DNA of 64,000 nt. It comes from Prevotella sp. E2-28. Its GTDB lineage: Bacteria; Bacteroidota; Bacteroidia; Bacteroidales; Bacteroidaceae. The notes beneath the pieces are model-generated. The model searched no databases, was not told the DNA's origin, and worked only from the letters and a program-made list of their open reading frames with translations. Each line of letters begins with the position of its first letter. The stretch's first letter is position 1. The position numbers were made by a program, and so were the translations under genes. Shown in pieces: positions 44,505 to 52,145 of this stretch. The stretch is taken from the NCBI RefSeq assembly GCF_022024055.1, contig NZ_CP091788.1, positions 2,108,001 through 2,172,000 of the forward strand. Reading direction: 5' to 3'.

Positions 44505-44852
44505 ATGGAACAGTATATACCGAAATCTGCTTTAGTAGCAAAGATAGAGAGAAGGATAGAGCATAATACAGAATGGAAAGATGCTTGTAAGACTCTTGCT
44601 GTCCTTGCTGCTAATCAAGCTATAGAAGAGGATAAGAAAATTCTCTCTATTATTAACTCTCTTGAAGTGAAAGAGGTGAATTTGGAGTTTATCACAGGTT
44701 GGTTTGACCATATTGCTCAGATTGCTGATGATAGAATGACACTCACCAATCAGAGAATGACAGATGCTCATGCCCTTGATGAAATTAAATGTCTGGCAAA
44801 GAACAGCTCTGAGTTTATAACAAAGCACTATAAAGCACAGAAAGGAGAATAG
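44505..44852 (+). CDS. Prophage protein, unknown (115 aa)
   Basis: 115 residues, predicted all-helical (IERRIEHNTEWKDACKTLAVLAANQAIEEDKKILSIIN). No family recognised. Ends six bases before the next small frame. Confidence 0.55.
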   Translation: MEQYIPKSALVAKIERRIEHNTEWKDACKTLAVLAANQAIEEDKKILSIINSLEVKEVNLEFITGWFDHIAQIADDRMTLTNQRMTDAHALDEIKCLAKNSSEFITKHYKAQKGE

Positions 44853-44856
44853 TAAG

Positions 44857-44931
44857 ATGAAACAAATGTCTTGGAGATACAGAACATGGCTGTTGTCTGG
44901 AGTATGGATGGCAGTCTGGTGGATAGATTAA
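44857..44931 (+). CDS. Trp-rich 24-residue peptide
   Basis: MKQMSWRYRTWLLSGVWMAV then WWID: six Trp in 24 residues and a hydrophobic core, so likely membrane-associated. An AAAGGAGAA element lies 7-15 bases upstream, a strong ribosome site. Function unknown. Confidence 0.45.
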   Translation: MKQMSWRYRTWLLSGVWMAVWWID

Positions 44932-44951
44932 AAATGGAAAGAAGAATAAGT

Positions 44952-45725
44952 ATGACAAATCAAGAAGCTATCAAATATCTTCAGCAGATTTACCCCAACG
45001 GTGGTCATTGTTGGCTTGATGAACAGCGCATAGAGGCTATTGGTATGGCTGTAAAGGCTTTGCAAGAAGAGCCTGCAAGCAAAGATAAGTTTACTTTTAC
45101 TTCACTTCCTCGCCTGCTCGATAGGATAAAGCCTACAGACAGAGTGAAATGGTATTCTAGTAGACTTGCATATGCCTTAGAGAAAGAAGGCTATATTACT
45201 GATGCTAAAATCGTCAGAGAAAGCATTAAGCTTATGAATGGCGAGAAAGTTCCAATGGCAACTATGGATGAAGAGCCTGTAAGCGAGGACTTGAAAACAG
45301 AACTCAATAAGTATATCAAAGGTCATTTTACTATTGACACAGAACAACTTGATAGGTTTGGTATTGAAGAGAAGGATTATATGTATTCAATGGACAAGAG
45401 TGATATGCTTGCGTTGGTCGAATATTTCACTAACTGGCAGAAACAGCAGTTTGAAAAGAACCGCCTTGCTGCCTGTGATGCACAGACAGAGGAAGAGGCA
45501 CAGGTAGAGCGTGACTTTGTTATGGGTATCATCGAGAAAGAACATCGACAGCCTACCTTTGACGATGCCATCAAGTATGGAATGAGGTTAATGAAAGAGC
45601 AGATGATGAAAAAAGCAGTTATGACTGCATTCAATGTTTCATTGCCATGTGGTGTGTATGACAAACTCAAAGCAAAAGGATGCAAAGATGGGGATAAGTT
45701 GTTAATCGTAATTAAGGAGGACTGA
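44952..45725 (+). CDS. Prophage protein, unknown (257 aa)
   Basis: 257 residues starting MTNQEAIKYLQQIYPNGGHCW; an ATG six codons earlier is an alternative. Helical and acidic, with an N-terminal domain of the type MTNEEAI..L common in phage small proteins. Repeats PVSEDLK.. and PASKDKF.. look like linkers between modules. No function assigned. Confidence 0.6.
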   Translation: MTNQEAIKYLQQIYPNGGHCWLDEQRIEAIGMAVKALQEEPASKDKFTFTSLPRLLDRIKPTDRVKWYSSRLAYALEKEGYITDAKIVRESIKLMNGEKVPMATMDEEPVSEDLKTELNKYIKGHFTIDTEQLDRFGIEEKDYMYSMDKSDMLALVEYFTNWQKQQFEKNRLAACDAQTEEEAQVERDFVMGIIEKEHRQPTFDDAIKYGMRLMKEQMMKKAVMTAFNVSLPCGVYDKLKAKGCKDGDKLLIVIKED

Positions 45726-45728
45726 CAT

Positions 45729-46172
45729 ATGAAGATTAAGAAACTATTTGATTTCATGCTGTTGAAGTGGCGTATAGGTCTCAATATGGTAGAGGTCAAT
45801 GAGACGATGGCATTGAAAGAGGTGAGCGAGACTTATGCGAAGTACGTCTGCAAGATGCACGGATGGGAACCTCGATGGTTTGACGATTACACCGCCCACT
45901 TCTGCGCTATTAGCTTTGCCCTCGTGGACGGTTATATCAAGGCACTGCACGACAACGGGCTGGAGTTCCAGAACGGATTGGTGAAGAAGCGCGACATCAT
46001 GAATGAAATGCCGTGCGGTGCGCTCGACTACTACCGCAAGGATGCAATCGCAGAGACGAAGGAAAAGGCCGTCGATGTGCTGAAACAAGTAATGGAGAAG
46101 TACGAGACATCGAAGCAGAACATCAACGTGATAGTGAACGCTTTCGAGAAGGAAATAAATAAGGAGGACTGA
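45729..46172 (+). CDS. Prophage protein, unknown (147 aa)
   Basis: 147 helical residues (VSETYAKYVCKMHGWEPRWFDDYTAHFCAISFALVDGYIKALHDNG). An internal start MVEVNE is an alternative. From about 45.8 kb GC content rises sharply relative to neighbours and stays high through the next gene, a sign of separate origin. No family recognised. Confidence 0.55.
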   Translation: MKIKKLFDFMLLKWRIGLNMVEVNETMALKEVSETYAKYVCKMHGWEPRWFDDYTAHFCAISFALVDGYIKALHDNGLEFQNGLVKKRDIMNEMPCGALDYYRKDAIAETKEKAVDVLKQVMEKYETSKQNINVIVNAFEKEINKED

Positions 46173-46175
46173 CGT

Positions 46176-46514
46176 ATGACCATCGACGAACTGAAAGCCA
46201 TCCCGTTCTACTTTGTATGCAGTGTGGCTTGGGAGCATGAGCACACGCTAACCTACGAGAGCGAGGACGGGAGACTCGGCTATTGCGACCATACACCGAA
46301 GCACAAGAACGGCGACTTCGGAAAGGGCTACAGGCATTGGCACATTGACGGCAAGGTGTATAAGACCAAGGAGAAGTTCATTGCGGCACTCGCAGACTTT
46401 AGCCCGAACGTCCTGCCAATCAATCACCGACCCTATCAGAACCCAGTGGCTCGCATGAAGCATGAGCAGAAAGAGAAACCGAAGGCTACCGTTGTGGATA
46501 TGCCTAAGCGGTAG
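46176..46514 (+). CDS. Prophage protein, unknown (112 aa)
   Basis: 112 residues with many His and Trp (GDFGKGYRHWHIDGKVYKTKEKF) and a Lys/Pro tail. Shares the higher GC with the preceding gene. No family recognised. Confidence 0.5.
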   Translation: MTIDELKAIPFYFVCSVAWEHEHTLTYESEDGRLGYCDHTPKHKNGDFGKGYRHWHIDGKVYKTKEKFIAALADFSPNVLPINHRPYQNPVARMKHEQKEKPKATVVDMPKR

Positions 46515-46561
46515 CAAATTCTTCACTCTTCACTTAAAAACATCAAAAACAAAATAGAACT

Positions 46562-46816
46562 ATGAGTAAGGCAGCAAAATTTATAGATGATTGCACAAGG
46601 AATTGTAGTAATGAAATAGGATATTGTCATAATAAAACACGTAGCCATAGTCATGTATTTTATAATTGGCTCACTCCAGACCAAGCAAGAAGGGCTGTGG
46701 AGATAGCAAGGGAAGAAACGTTACTTGAGGTTGCCGCGTGGATAAATGATACTTTCATTTTCAGCAAGCGAGCAAAAGAGGATTTTAGTCAAACATTTAA
46801 TATAAAGCTATTATGA
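46562..46816 (+). CDS. Prophage protein, unknown (84 aa)
   Basis: 84 residues; TPDQARRAVEIAREETLLEVAAWINDTF forms a long amphipathic helix. Overlaps the next start by four bases. Both this and the next protein begin MSKA, suggesting related translation starts. Confidence 0.5.
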   Translation: MSKAAKFIDDCTRNCSNEIGYCHNKTRSHSHVFYNWLTPDQARRAVEIAREETLLEVAAWINDTFIFSKRAKEDFSQTFNIKLL

Positions 46817-47055
46817 GTAAGGCAGAAGATTTGGCAAAAGAATATGCAGAAAAGTTCATTTTAACCGTAGACCATCAAAACGATGTTGAAGAAGCGTATA
46901 TAGATGGCTACCACCAAGCAGAGAAAGACCTGGAACTGACTTGGGAGGACATAAAGACCATTGATAAGTTACTAAACCAATGTGTTGATTATAGTAATCC
47001 ATATCAAGAAGTATTAAAACGCTTTAAAGATTTTAAAGAAAGGAAAGAGAAATGA
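46813..47055 (+). CDS. Prophage protein, unknown (80 aa)
   Basis: 80 acidic helical residues (EDLAKEYAEKFIL, VEEAYIDGYHQAEKDLELTWEDIKTIDKLL). YHQAEKDLELTWEDI resembles a motif often seen in Bacteroides phage small proteins. Overlaps the following gene by four bases. Confidence 0.55.
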   Translation: MSKAEDLAKEYAEKFILTVDHQNDVEEAYIDGYHQAEKDLELTWEDIKTIDKLLNQCVDYSNPYQEVLKRFKDFKERKEK

Positions 47056-47327
47056 GAGAGTTTACAATTAAAGTAAAGTACAACATCGGTGATAAGGTGT
47101 GGATAATGCTTGACAATTATCCAATATGCTTAAAGATTATACGTATAAGCATCCAAGGAGGTGAAGAGAACGAAGATGGTGCAACATCGGACTTTGGTAA
47201 AGTCTGGTATTTTCTTAGTAACGACAAGTACAAATCATACACGGAAGAAGTGTTATGTGACACTTTTGAAGAGCTGAGAGACCGAGTGTTTAGTGAAGCT
47301 ATGAGGGAAAACGTAGAGAAGGATTAG
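47052..47327 (+). CDS. Prophage protein, unknown (91 aa)
   Basis: 91 residues, mainly beta (REFTIKVKYNIGDKVWIMLDNYPICLKIIRISIQGG), resembling a small barrel. No family recognised. Confidence 0.5.
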   Translation: MREFTIKVKYNIGDKVWIMLDNYPICLKIIRISIQGGEENEDGATSDFGKVWYFLSNDKYKSYTEEVLCDTFEELRDRVFSEAMRENVEKD

Positions 47328-47330
47328 GTT

Positions 47331-47669
47331 ATGAAACGGAGAATCAGAAATAAAGCGTATGATTGTGCGCACCACGTAGAGAATAGTTTCATGGTTACTG
47401 ATGACCCATATCCTATGTACCAAATAGAGGATTATTGCAAGTTAGGAAAGTATGACTTTACTGACCCACCTTATGCGAATGTTGATATTCATCCATGTAT
47501 TAATTGCAAAAGGTATTGTGCAAGCCGTCCTATGATACGCAAGCAACGTGAAAGAAAAGCCTTTCTTAAAGAGGTTGAGCGTGATTGGAATAGAAACTAT
47601 TGTGCGGCTGTACGTGCTGGGGTAGCGCAAGAAGATAACGGTGTAATTAGTTTGGATCTGGTGTTGTGA
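47331..47669 (+). CDS. Cys-rich prophage protein, unknown (112 aa)
   Basis: 112 residues, basic, with Cys at several positions (CAHHVEN, YCKLGKY, CINCKRYCASR), so metal binding is possible. No family recognised. Confidence 0.5.
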   Translation: MKRRIRNKAYDCAHHVENSFMVTDDPYPMYQIEDYCKLGKYDFTDPPYANVDIHPCINCKRYCASRPMIRKQRERKAFLKEVERDWNRNYCAAVRAGVAQEDNGVISLDLVL

Positions 47670-47674
47670 AAGTA

Positions 47675-47809
47675 ATGCGTTGTAAGAAACTTGGTGGCCG
47701 AAAAGTGCCACGAAGTTTTCACGTTCTCAATGGACGCAAAGATAACTGTGATAGCTTGTTTGAAACTGATGAAAAAGAAGAAATAAATGATAAACTATTG
47801 ATAATATGA
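47675..47809 (+). CDS. Small prophage protein (44 aa)
   Basis: A basic start (MRCKKLGGRKVPRSFHVLNG) followed by an acidic end. Its TGA overlaps the next ATG (ATGA), indicating translational coupling, which is the main evidence that it is a gene. Confidence 0.45.
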   Translation: MRCKKLGGRKVPRSFHVLNGRKDNCDSLFETDEKEEINDKLLII

Positions 47810-48309
47810 AGAAGATATATCAAAGAATAGACGACCCAAGACACGGTGATTGTTACAAGTGTGCCATTGCAAGCATACTTGACTTGGAATATGAGGAAGT
47901 ACCTCACTTTATAGAGTTTGGAGAAAATTGGCTGCTTGAAGCACAGAAGTTCTTTAAGGAACATGGATATGATTATTCAGGCAGAGAACTATTCAATCCA
48001 AGAGTTGCCTTCCTTGAAGACCCGACGTGGAATGTATGGGAAAAAGTATGGCCATCAGACGAATGCACATTTAATGTTTTAACACCAGACATGGGTATTA
48101 ACGGATTGTTTCTTGCATCTGTGTATTCGCCAAAGTACACAAATCCGAATGAACACCCTATTGACCACCTGCATAGCGTGCTTTGTGACATCAATTTCAA
48201 CATCGTTTTTGACCCACAGCCAGAATATGCAAAGGTTGTAAACTATCCATACTCTCGCCTTATTGACTATAACGGAATACGTTCAATAGACATCATCAAG
48301 AAATTGTGA
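47806..48309 (+). CDS. Papain-like-fold phage protein (167 aa)
   Basis: The segment GDCYKCAIASILDLEYEEVPHF places a Cys at the start of a helix, and HSVLCDINFNIVFDPQPEY provides a His and an Asp downstream. This is the Cys/His/Asp layout of papain/C39-like peptidase folds, which often occurs in small phage proteins near the end of the early region. Activity is not proven; a bacteriocin-leader or host-protein cleavage role is only a possibility. Last gene of the early operon. Confidence 0.45.
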   Translation: MKKIYQRIDDPRHGDCYKCAIASILDLEYEEVPHFIEFGENWLLEAQKFFKEHGYDYSGRELFNPRVAFLEDPTWNVWEKVWPSDECTFNVLTPDMGINGLFLASVYSPKYTNPNEHPIDHLHSVLCDINFNIVFDPQPEYAKVVNYPYSRLIDYNGIRSIDIIKKL

Positions 48310-48336
48310 AGAAACGAATATACAAGAAATGGTTAA

Positions 48337-48365
48337 AGGAGCCTCGATGACTCCTCTTTTTCTTT
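48337..48365 (+). terminator. Early operon terminator
   Basis: AGGAG / CTCCT stem around a 9-base loop, followed by CTTTTTCTTT. Short stem, so moderate strength. Confidence 0.6.
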
Positions 48366-48392
48366 ATCTCAACAATATTTCCTACAACATCC

Positions 48393-48424
48393 TTGTCGTT
48401 TTTCATTTTTTATTAATACCTTTG
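48393..48424 (+). promoter_or_regulatory. Promoter of an intergenic small RNA
   Basis: TTG (48393-48395), 21 bases, TACCTTTG (48417-48424). No reading frame follows on this strand; a hairpin-rich RNA does. Confidence 0.65.
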
Positions 48425-48426
48425 CA

Positions 48427-48498
48427 TTGCCGAAAATCGGCAAGGTTTCGAGGTTTACATGAGTGCGGTTGGCCGTGAGGTTTGCCGCATTTTTTTTA
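48427..48498 (+). ncRNA. Candidate phage small RNA, about 70 nt
   Basis: Starts right after the promoter with a seven-pair hairpin TTGCCGA-AAA-TCGGCAA and ends with TGCGG...CCGCA and eight T, a rho-independent terminator. In between is GGTTTCGAGGTTTACATGAG. The segment CCGTGAGG is complementary, with one wobble, to the arm of the opposite-strand terminator at 48511-48520. No coding capacity. Confidence 0.5.
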
Positions 48499-48501
48499 CA
48501 C

Positions 48502-48537
48502 AAAAAAAGTCCTCACGACCTTCTCAGGCAATGAGGA
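48502..48537 (-). terminator. Lysis operon terminator
   Basis: On the minus strand TCCTCA pairs with TGAGGA around a 16-base loop, followed by CTTTTTTT. Confidence 0.65.
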
Positions 48538-48624
48538 ACACCAATAACTAAAATTTGAACCATGACTACATAAAAACAAATTCGTTCCATCCTCTGATGG
48601 ATAATGCGAAATACAATATATAAT

Positions 48625-49125
48625 TTACAACTTCTTCATTTTCTTTCTTATCCAGATTACAATCCAGATTATAATTATCACCGCAAAAAGAATAGTTCCG
48701 CCCATCCATAACTTACCGTAGTCTAAGCATACCTGTTCCCAACGGCTCAGTTTCCTTTCCGCAGGTACGGGGACTTGTGTTGCGTCAGACCTCACACTAT
48801 CCTTGTTGTGTACCTCCTTCAACTCATTGGTAAGGTCGCTAATCTGTTGCTGCTGCAATATCAGTAATCGCTCGTTGGCTGACAACTTAATGCCCAGCTT
48901 TGCAAGCAACACAGAATCCTCTGGCCTACCCTCGCGGATAATGGTATTTGTCTCCTTGTTTGTCTCCACCTTCTTCTCAACGGTGTCTGTCTGATGGACA
49001 ATCTCTTTCTTTACGACCTCATAAGGCACATACTCCACGTTCTTGCAGCCGCAAAGCATAGTGATTATAACAAAAATCACAACACCTACGATATATGCGA
49101 CATAATTTTTCGTTAACTGCTTCAT
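48625..49125 (-). CDS. Candidate unimolecular spanin (lipoprotein plus C-terminal membrane helix)
   Basis: 166 residues with a lipoprotein signal (MLCGC, lipobox Cys27) at the start and a membrane helix at 141-159 followed by RKKMKK at the end. The periplasmic part is Glu/Lys-rich and coiled-coil-like (LLILQQQQISDLTNELKEVHNKDSV). One protein tethered to the outer membrane by lipid and to the inner membrane by a helix is the design of single-chain (T1 gp11-like) spanins, which fuse the two membranes in the last step of lysis. It is the third gene of a cassette with holin and a DUF5675 protein. Confidence 0.6.
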   Translation of the reverse strand: MKQLTKNYVAYIVGVVIFVIITMLCGCKNVEYVPYEVVKKEIVHQTDTVEKKVETNKETNTIIREGRPEDSVLLAKLGIKLSANERLLILQQQQISDLTNELKEVHNKDSVRSDATQVPVPAERKLSRWEQVCLDYGKLWMGGTILFAVIIIIWIVIWIRKKMKKL

Positions 49126-49126
49126 G

Positions 49127-49582
49127 TTATCCTATATTAATAAATACGTCTTCCCCTTTATTTATTGCGTCCTTAATAAGGTCAGTCACAATATTCGTCC
49201 AATAGCGCGAATTGCTTATCCAACCCACTTTGTCATTAACGCCAAACAGCAGGCATCCTTCTGTGTCCTTATTGCTGTTGCCTGAATGAATGCGAATCCC
49301 GTCAAAGCCAGGCACACCAGACACAAGTGGCATCTGTTTCTTATATTTAGGACTGTACGTAAAAATAATTCTGTAGCGACCTGCAGGTATGGCCGTCTGA
49401 CCCTTTATCTTCACGGCCTTGATTTTGTCCAGCGGCATATCCTGTTTCAGTCCCCTGTCTTCATCCTCAAGGAGGTTACAGTACTTCTTTCCGTCACCAA
49501 AACGCTCTCCATTAAGAAAGACCCTAGATATTGTATATCCTTTCTTCTTAAACGCCCTGTCTATTCTCCATTCCTGTGCCAT
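49127..49582 (-). CDS. DUF5675 family protein of the lysis cassette
   Basis: 151 residues. MAQEWRIDRAFKKKGYTISRVFLNGERFGDG, then AIPAGRYRIIFTYSPKYKKQMPLVSGVPGFDGIRIHSGNSNKDTEGCLLFG: the HSGNS..DTEGC segment is the family hallmark and could hold catalytic His/Cys residues. In such a position it may be the endolysin. The start is set by GGAGG seven bases upstream; overlap with holin is 35 bases. Confidence 0.7.
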   Translation of the reverse strand: MAQEWRIDRAFKKKGYTISRVFLNGERFGDGKKYCNLLEDEDRGLKQDMPLDKIKAVKIKGQTAIPAGRYRIIFTYSPKYKKQMPLVSGVPGFDGIRIHSGNSNKDTEGCLLFGVNDKVGWISNSRYWTNIVTDLIKDAINKGEDVFINIG

Positions 49583-50096
49583 TGTTATCCTCCTTTTGTA
49601 TCTCTTCAAACAACTTCTGTATCTTATGCTGTGTATTTGCCTTGTTTGCATCCATAAACTCCTTTAAGTAAGGAATCTTCTCTACAAATTTTAAGCTAAT
49701 AGTAAAATGCAAGAAACTAACAAATATGTAAAGAGTACTACCTTCTGGCAGAATTTTTTTCCAGTTATTCAAAATGTTGACAGCATAAAACCACATCGCT
49801 GCCAAATAAATGACGCTGAGACATTGTACTGCCGCTGTATCTTTGTGCATAAAGTGTCCGATTGTAAACACACATGCGCCAATGCCAACCATAACCAAGC
49901 ATTCATAAAATGTTTTGAATGCCTTCCTCCATTTCCATCCCTGACCGTGAATTTCATCCTCAATCCATCCAGAAAGAAAATTTACACCGAGTAGTATCAG
50001 TATTGCCACCATAAAATCTGTGACAGGAAAGAAGAAACCACCCAACGCACTGATAATAGCCACTAATGCTGCCCTAATTTCTACCATGTAATCCAT
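49548..50096 (-). CDS. Phage holin family protein
   Basis: 182 residues, with about four membrane helices (ALVAIISALGGFFFPVTDFMVAILILLGVNF, CLVMVGIGACVFTIGHFM, VIYLAAMWFYAVNILNNW, LYIFVSFLHFTISL). Small multi-span protein at the head of the lysis cassette, so it should form the inner-membrane hole. The hydrophilic tail (KANTQHKIQKLFEEIQKEDNN) faces the cytoplasm. Confidence 0.8.
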   Translation of the reverse strand: MDYMVEIRAALVAIISALGGFFFPVTDFMVAILILLGVNFLSGWIEDEIHGQGWKWRKAFKTFYECLVMVGIGACVFTIGHFMHKDTAAVQCLSVIYLAAMWFYAVNILNNWKKILPEGSTLYIFVSFLHFTISLKFVEKIPYLKEFMDANKANTQHKIQKLFEEIQKEDNNGTGMENRQGV

Positions 50097-50136
50097 TTTT
50101 TTTGTTGTTATCCTGATTATTTAAATTTACCTGCTA

Positions 50137-50144
50137 CAAAGATA
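50137..50144 (-). promoter_or_regulatory. Lysis cassette -7 element
   Basis: Minus-strand TATCTTTG, 41 bases before the holin ATG. It lies between the terminator of the tail operon and the holin, which gives lysis genes their own start. Confidence 0.55.
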
Positions 50145-50198
50145 AGAAAAATATTTATTCGTTTTATATAATTAAGAAAAAAAATTACAAAATACGCA

Positions 50199-50238
50199 TA
50201 AAAAAGCGGGATGTACAAAAAGAAACGCACACCCCACC
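50199..50238 (-). terminator. Tail operon terminator
   Basis: Reading the minus strand, GTGGGGTGT pairs with ACATCCCGC (two G-U pairs) and is followed by TTTTTTAT. It separates tail genes from the lysis cassette. Confidence 0.65.
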
Positions 50239-50261
50239 CTTCTAATATAAACAAATGGCAA

Positions 50262-52133
50262 TTATTCTAATCTTTCCTCAAAATCATCCTTAATCTGCCC
50301 GTCTACCAACTGTTCGATAAGATACATAGCATCTTCTTTTATTTTCTCACAATCAATATTATTGAGATACAAGTCTGAGAGTTCCTTGATGTATTTGTAT
50401 ATTGTAGTCTCAAGGCCAGTATTGATAACAAGCTTATTGTCGTACTGTCTATAACCTCCCTTAACTACATTGGCAGACATCGTAACATTGTCCGCATCAG
50501 TAACAGGAATATTGATAGTCAATTCTCCAAGGAACTGGTGTTTCGGATAGCGAGGTAGGATAATGTCAAAAGATAAGCGTCCGTTTACGTAAGTTCTGTT
50601 TACGATATGCGCATTATTGACATTGTGATAATACTCCCAAAGCTCGTCCGTAGAGCATACCCAAATATCATCTTGGTCTTCTGCGAGAGCACGGAGCCTG
50701 TCCTTGCAATCATCGTTGAATCCGTGTGTGCCACCCATAATAATTGACGGCGGGTTCGCAGACTGCAGTGCAGCCTCAACAGCATCAAAGAAATTCGTTT
50801 CTCCGCCTTGGAAGAAAATGCGCTCAAATGCGCCATTCGGCTTATGAAGCCATCCGTAAATATCACGTCCGTTAGACCAGTCGCTTATCAACTTCGAATT
50901 GCTCGGATATTGCTCAGTACCATTCTGGAATATAGGCAGGCACATTTCCTCGCTCTCCTGTGTTGCTTGAACATATCTATGGTCTCCATTAGGTTCTACC
51001 ATCACTTTCAAACCTTGCGGAATGTACTGTTTCCATGATATGTTATTTGCTGCAAACTCGTTGATAATATCTTGTACCGTAGTCTGATTGAAACAGTCGT
51101 GATGCGCGAAACTCCAACCTGTTCTCTGCATTGTTACAGTATCAATGCCGAACATTTTTGTGTAGTCGGAAGTCTCTGCGGCAAATCCAAATACAGCGGA
51201 AGTGGCCGCAAATCGCCTTGTTGCGCCAGTCCCATCAGTATATGTCAATGCAGCATGTTTGCCCATATAGGCTCTTGCTGTATCTTGCTCAAGTAGATAC
51301 AAATCACCTCGAAGCGTACTTGGAACATCCTCACTGATACTAAGACTGGTAGTTGGATAACCGTTACAAACTGCCCATGCAGAAATGAAATCAGAACGTC
51401 CTTGGTCATCACTTGTAAGACATAACGGGAATTTCTTGTTGTACTTTACCGTGGCAATCTCTGGAACCGCAGTGGAATTTTCTGTGTCAAGTTCAATGTG
51501 AATGCAATCATACATAGAATCATCGAATGCGGTAAAGTCTAGCCTTGCCATTACGTCTTGTGCAGCAGAAGTAGTGGTGAAAGTAACTGTGATTGATGTA
51601 TCAGTAAAAGTGACAGAGTTTACGGTTGACGGTACATTTAGCCTGCACTGAACATAGTCCTTCATCGGGATGTTGGGAGTGTCGATAGAGAACGAATGTT
51701 GCCCAGACGCCAAATCTCCAAGCCTTACAAGTTGTGAATACAGATTAGTCGTAATGCGACCGTGGTCTGTAAGACGAGTAAGTGTGCCAGTCCTAGAGGC
51801 CTGTTTGTCGTTAATAGTCAGAGTAGGCTGTGATGAAATAGCAGTATCAACCATACCGCGTATTTCATCGGCCAACTCTTCCCCGACCAAAGCGTCAAGG
51901 CCTTCTTCTGTCACTCTTGCCATAACATATCCAGAACAGTCAACAATGGTAAAACCATCCTCTTCTGTCTCAGCAAAGAACTCAATACTTTCGTTTGGAT
52001 TTGGATGGAGCAAGTTGTAGATAATGCCAGTCAGAGCTTCACCGTTGTACTTTACAGCATCGGTTATAGTCTGAGGCATTACCTCTTGCTTGGTTTTCTT
52101 ATTCTTAAATTGAACTATTACGGGTTGTGGCAT
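50262..52133 (-). CDS. Tail fibre/receptor-binding protein with deacetylase-like domain
   Basis: 623 residues. Start is tail-like (MPQPVIVQFKNKKTKQEVMPQTITDAVKYNGEALTGIIYNLLHP). From about 230 on it resembles a NodB/CE4 polysaccharide deacetylase: FPLCLTSDDQG (Asp242/Asp243) is the metal/catalytic motif 1, SFAHHDC (His344/345) the histidine motif, then THGFNDDC and IWVCSTDELWEYY. A tail protein with such a domain could trim capsule polysaccharide at the cell surface. Last gene of the tail operon. The order and spacing of motifs is only approximate, so the enzyme call is tentative. Confidence 0.55.
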   Translation of the reverse strand: MPQPVIVQFKNKKTKQEVMPQTITDAVKYNGEALTGIIYNLLHPNPNESIEFFAETEEDGFTIVDCSGYVMARVTEEGLDALVGEELADEIRGMVDTAISSQPTLTINDKQASRTGTLTRLTDHGRITTNLYSQLVRLGDLASGQHSFSIDTPNIPMKDYVQCRLNVPSTVNSVTFTDTSITVTFTTTSAAQDVMARLDFTAFDDSMYDCIHIELDTENSTAVPEIATVKYNKKFPLCLTSDDQGRSDFISAWAVCNGYPTTSLSISEDVPSTLRGDLYLLEQDTARAYMGKHAALTYTDGTGATRRFAATSAVFGFAAETSDYTKMFGIDTVTMQRTGWSFAHHDCFNQTTVQDIINEFAANNISWKQYIPQGLKVMVEPNGDHRYVQATQESEEMCLPIFQNGTEQYPSNSKLISDWSNGRDIYGWLHKPNGAFERIFFQGGETNFFDAVEAALQSANPPSIIMGGTHGFNDDCKDRLRALAEDQDDIWVCSTDELWEYYHNVNNAHIVNRTYVNGRLSFDIILPRYPKHQFLGELTINIPVTDADNVTMSANVVKGGYRQYDNKLVINTGLETTIYKYIKELSDLYLNNIDCEKIKEDAMYLIEQLVDGQIKDDFEERLE

Positions 52134-52145
52134 AATCTTTACATT

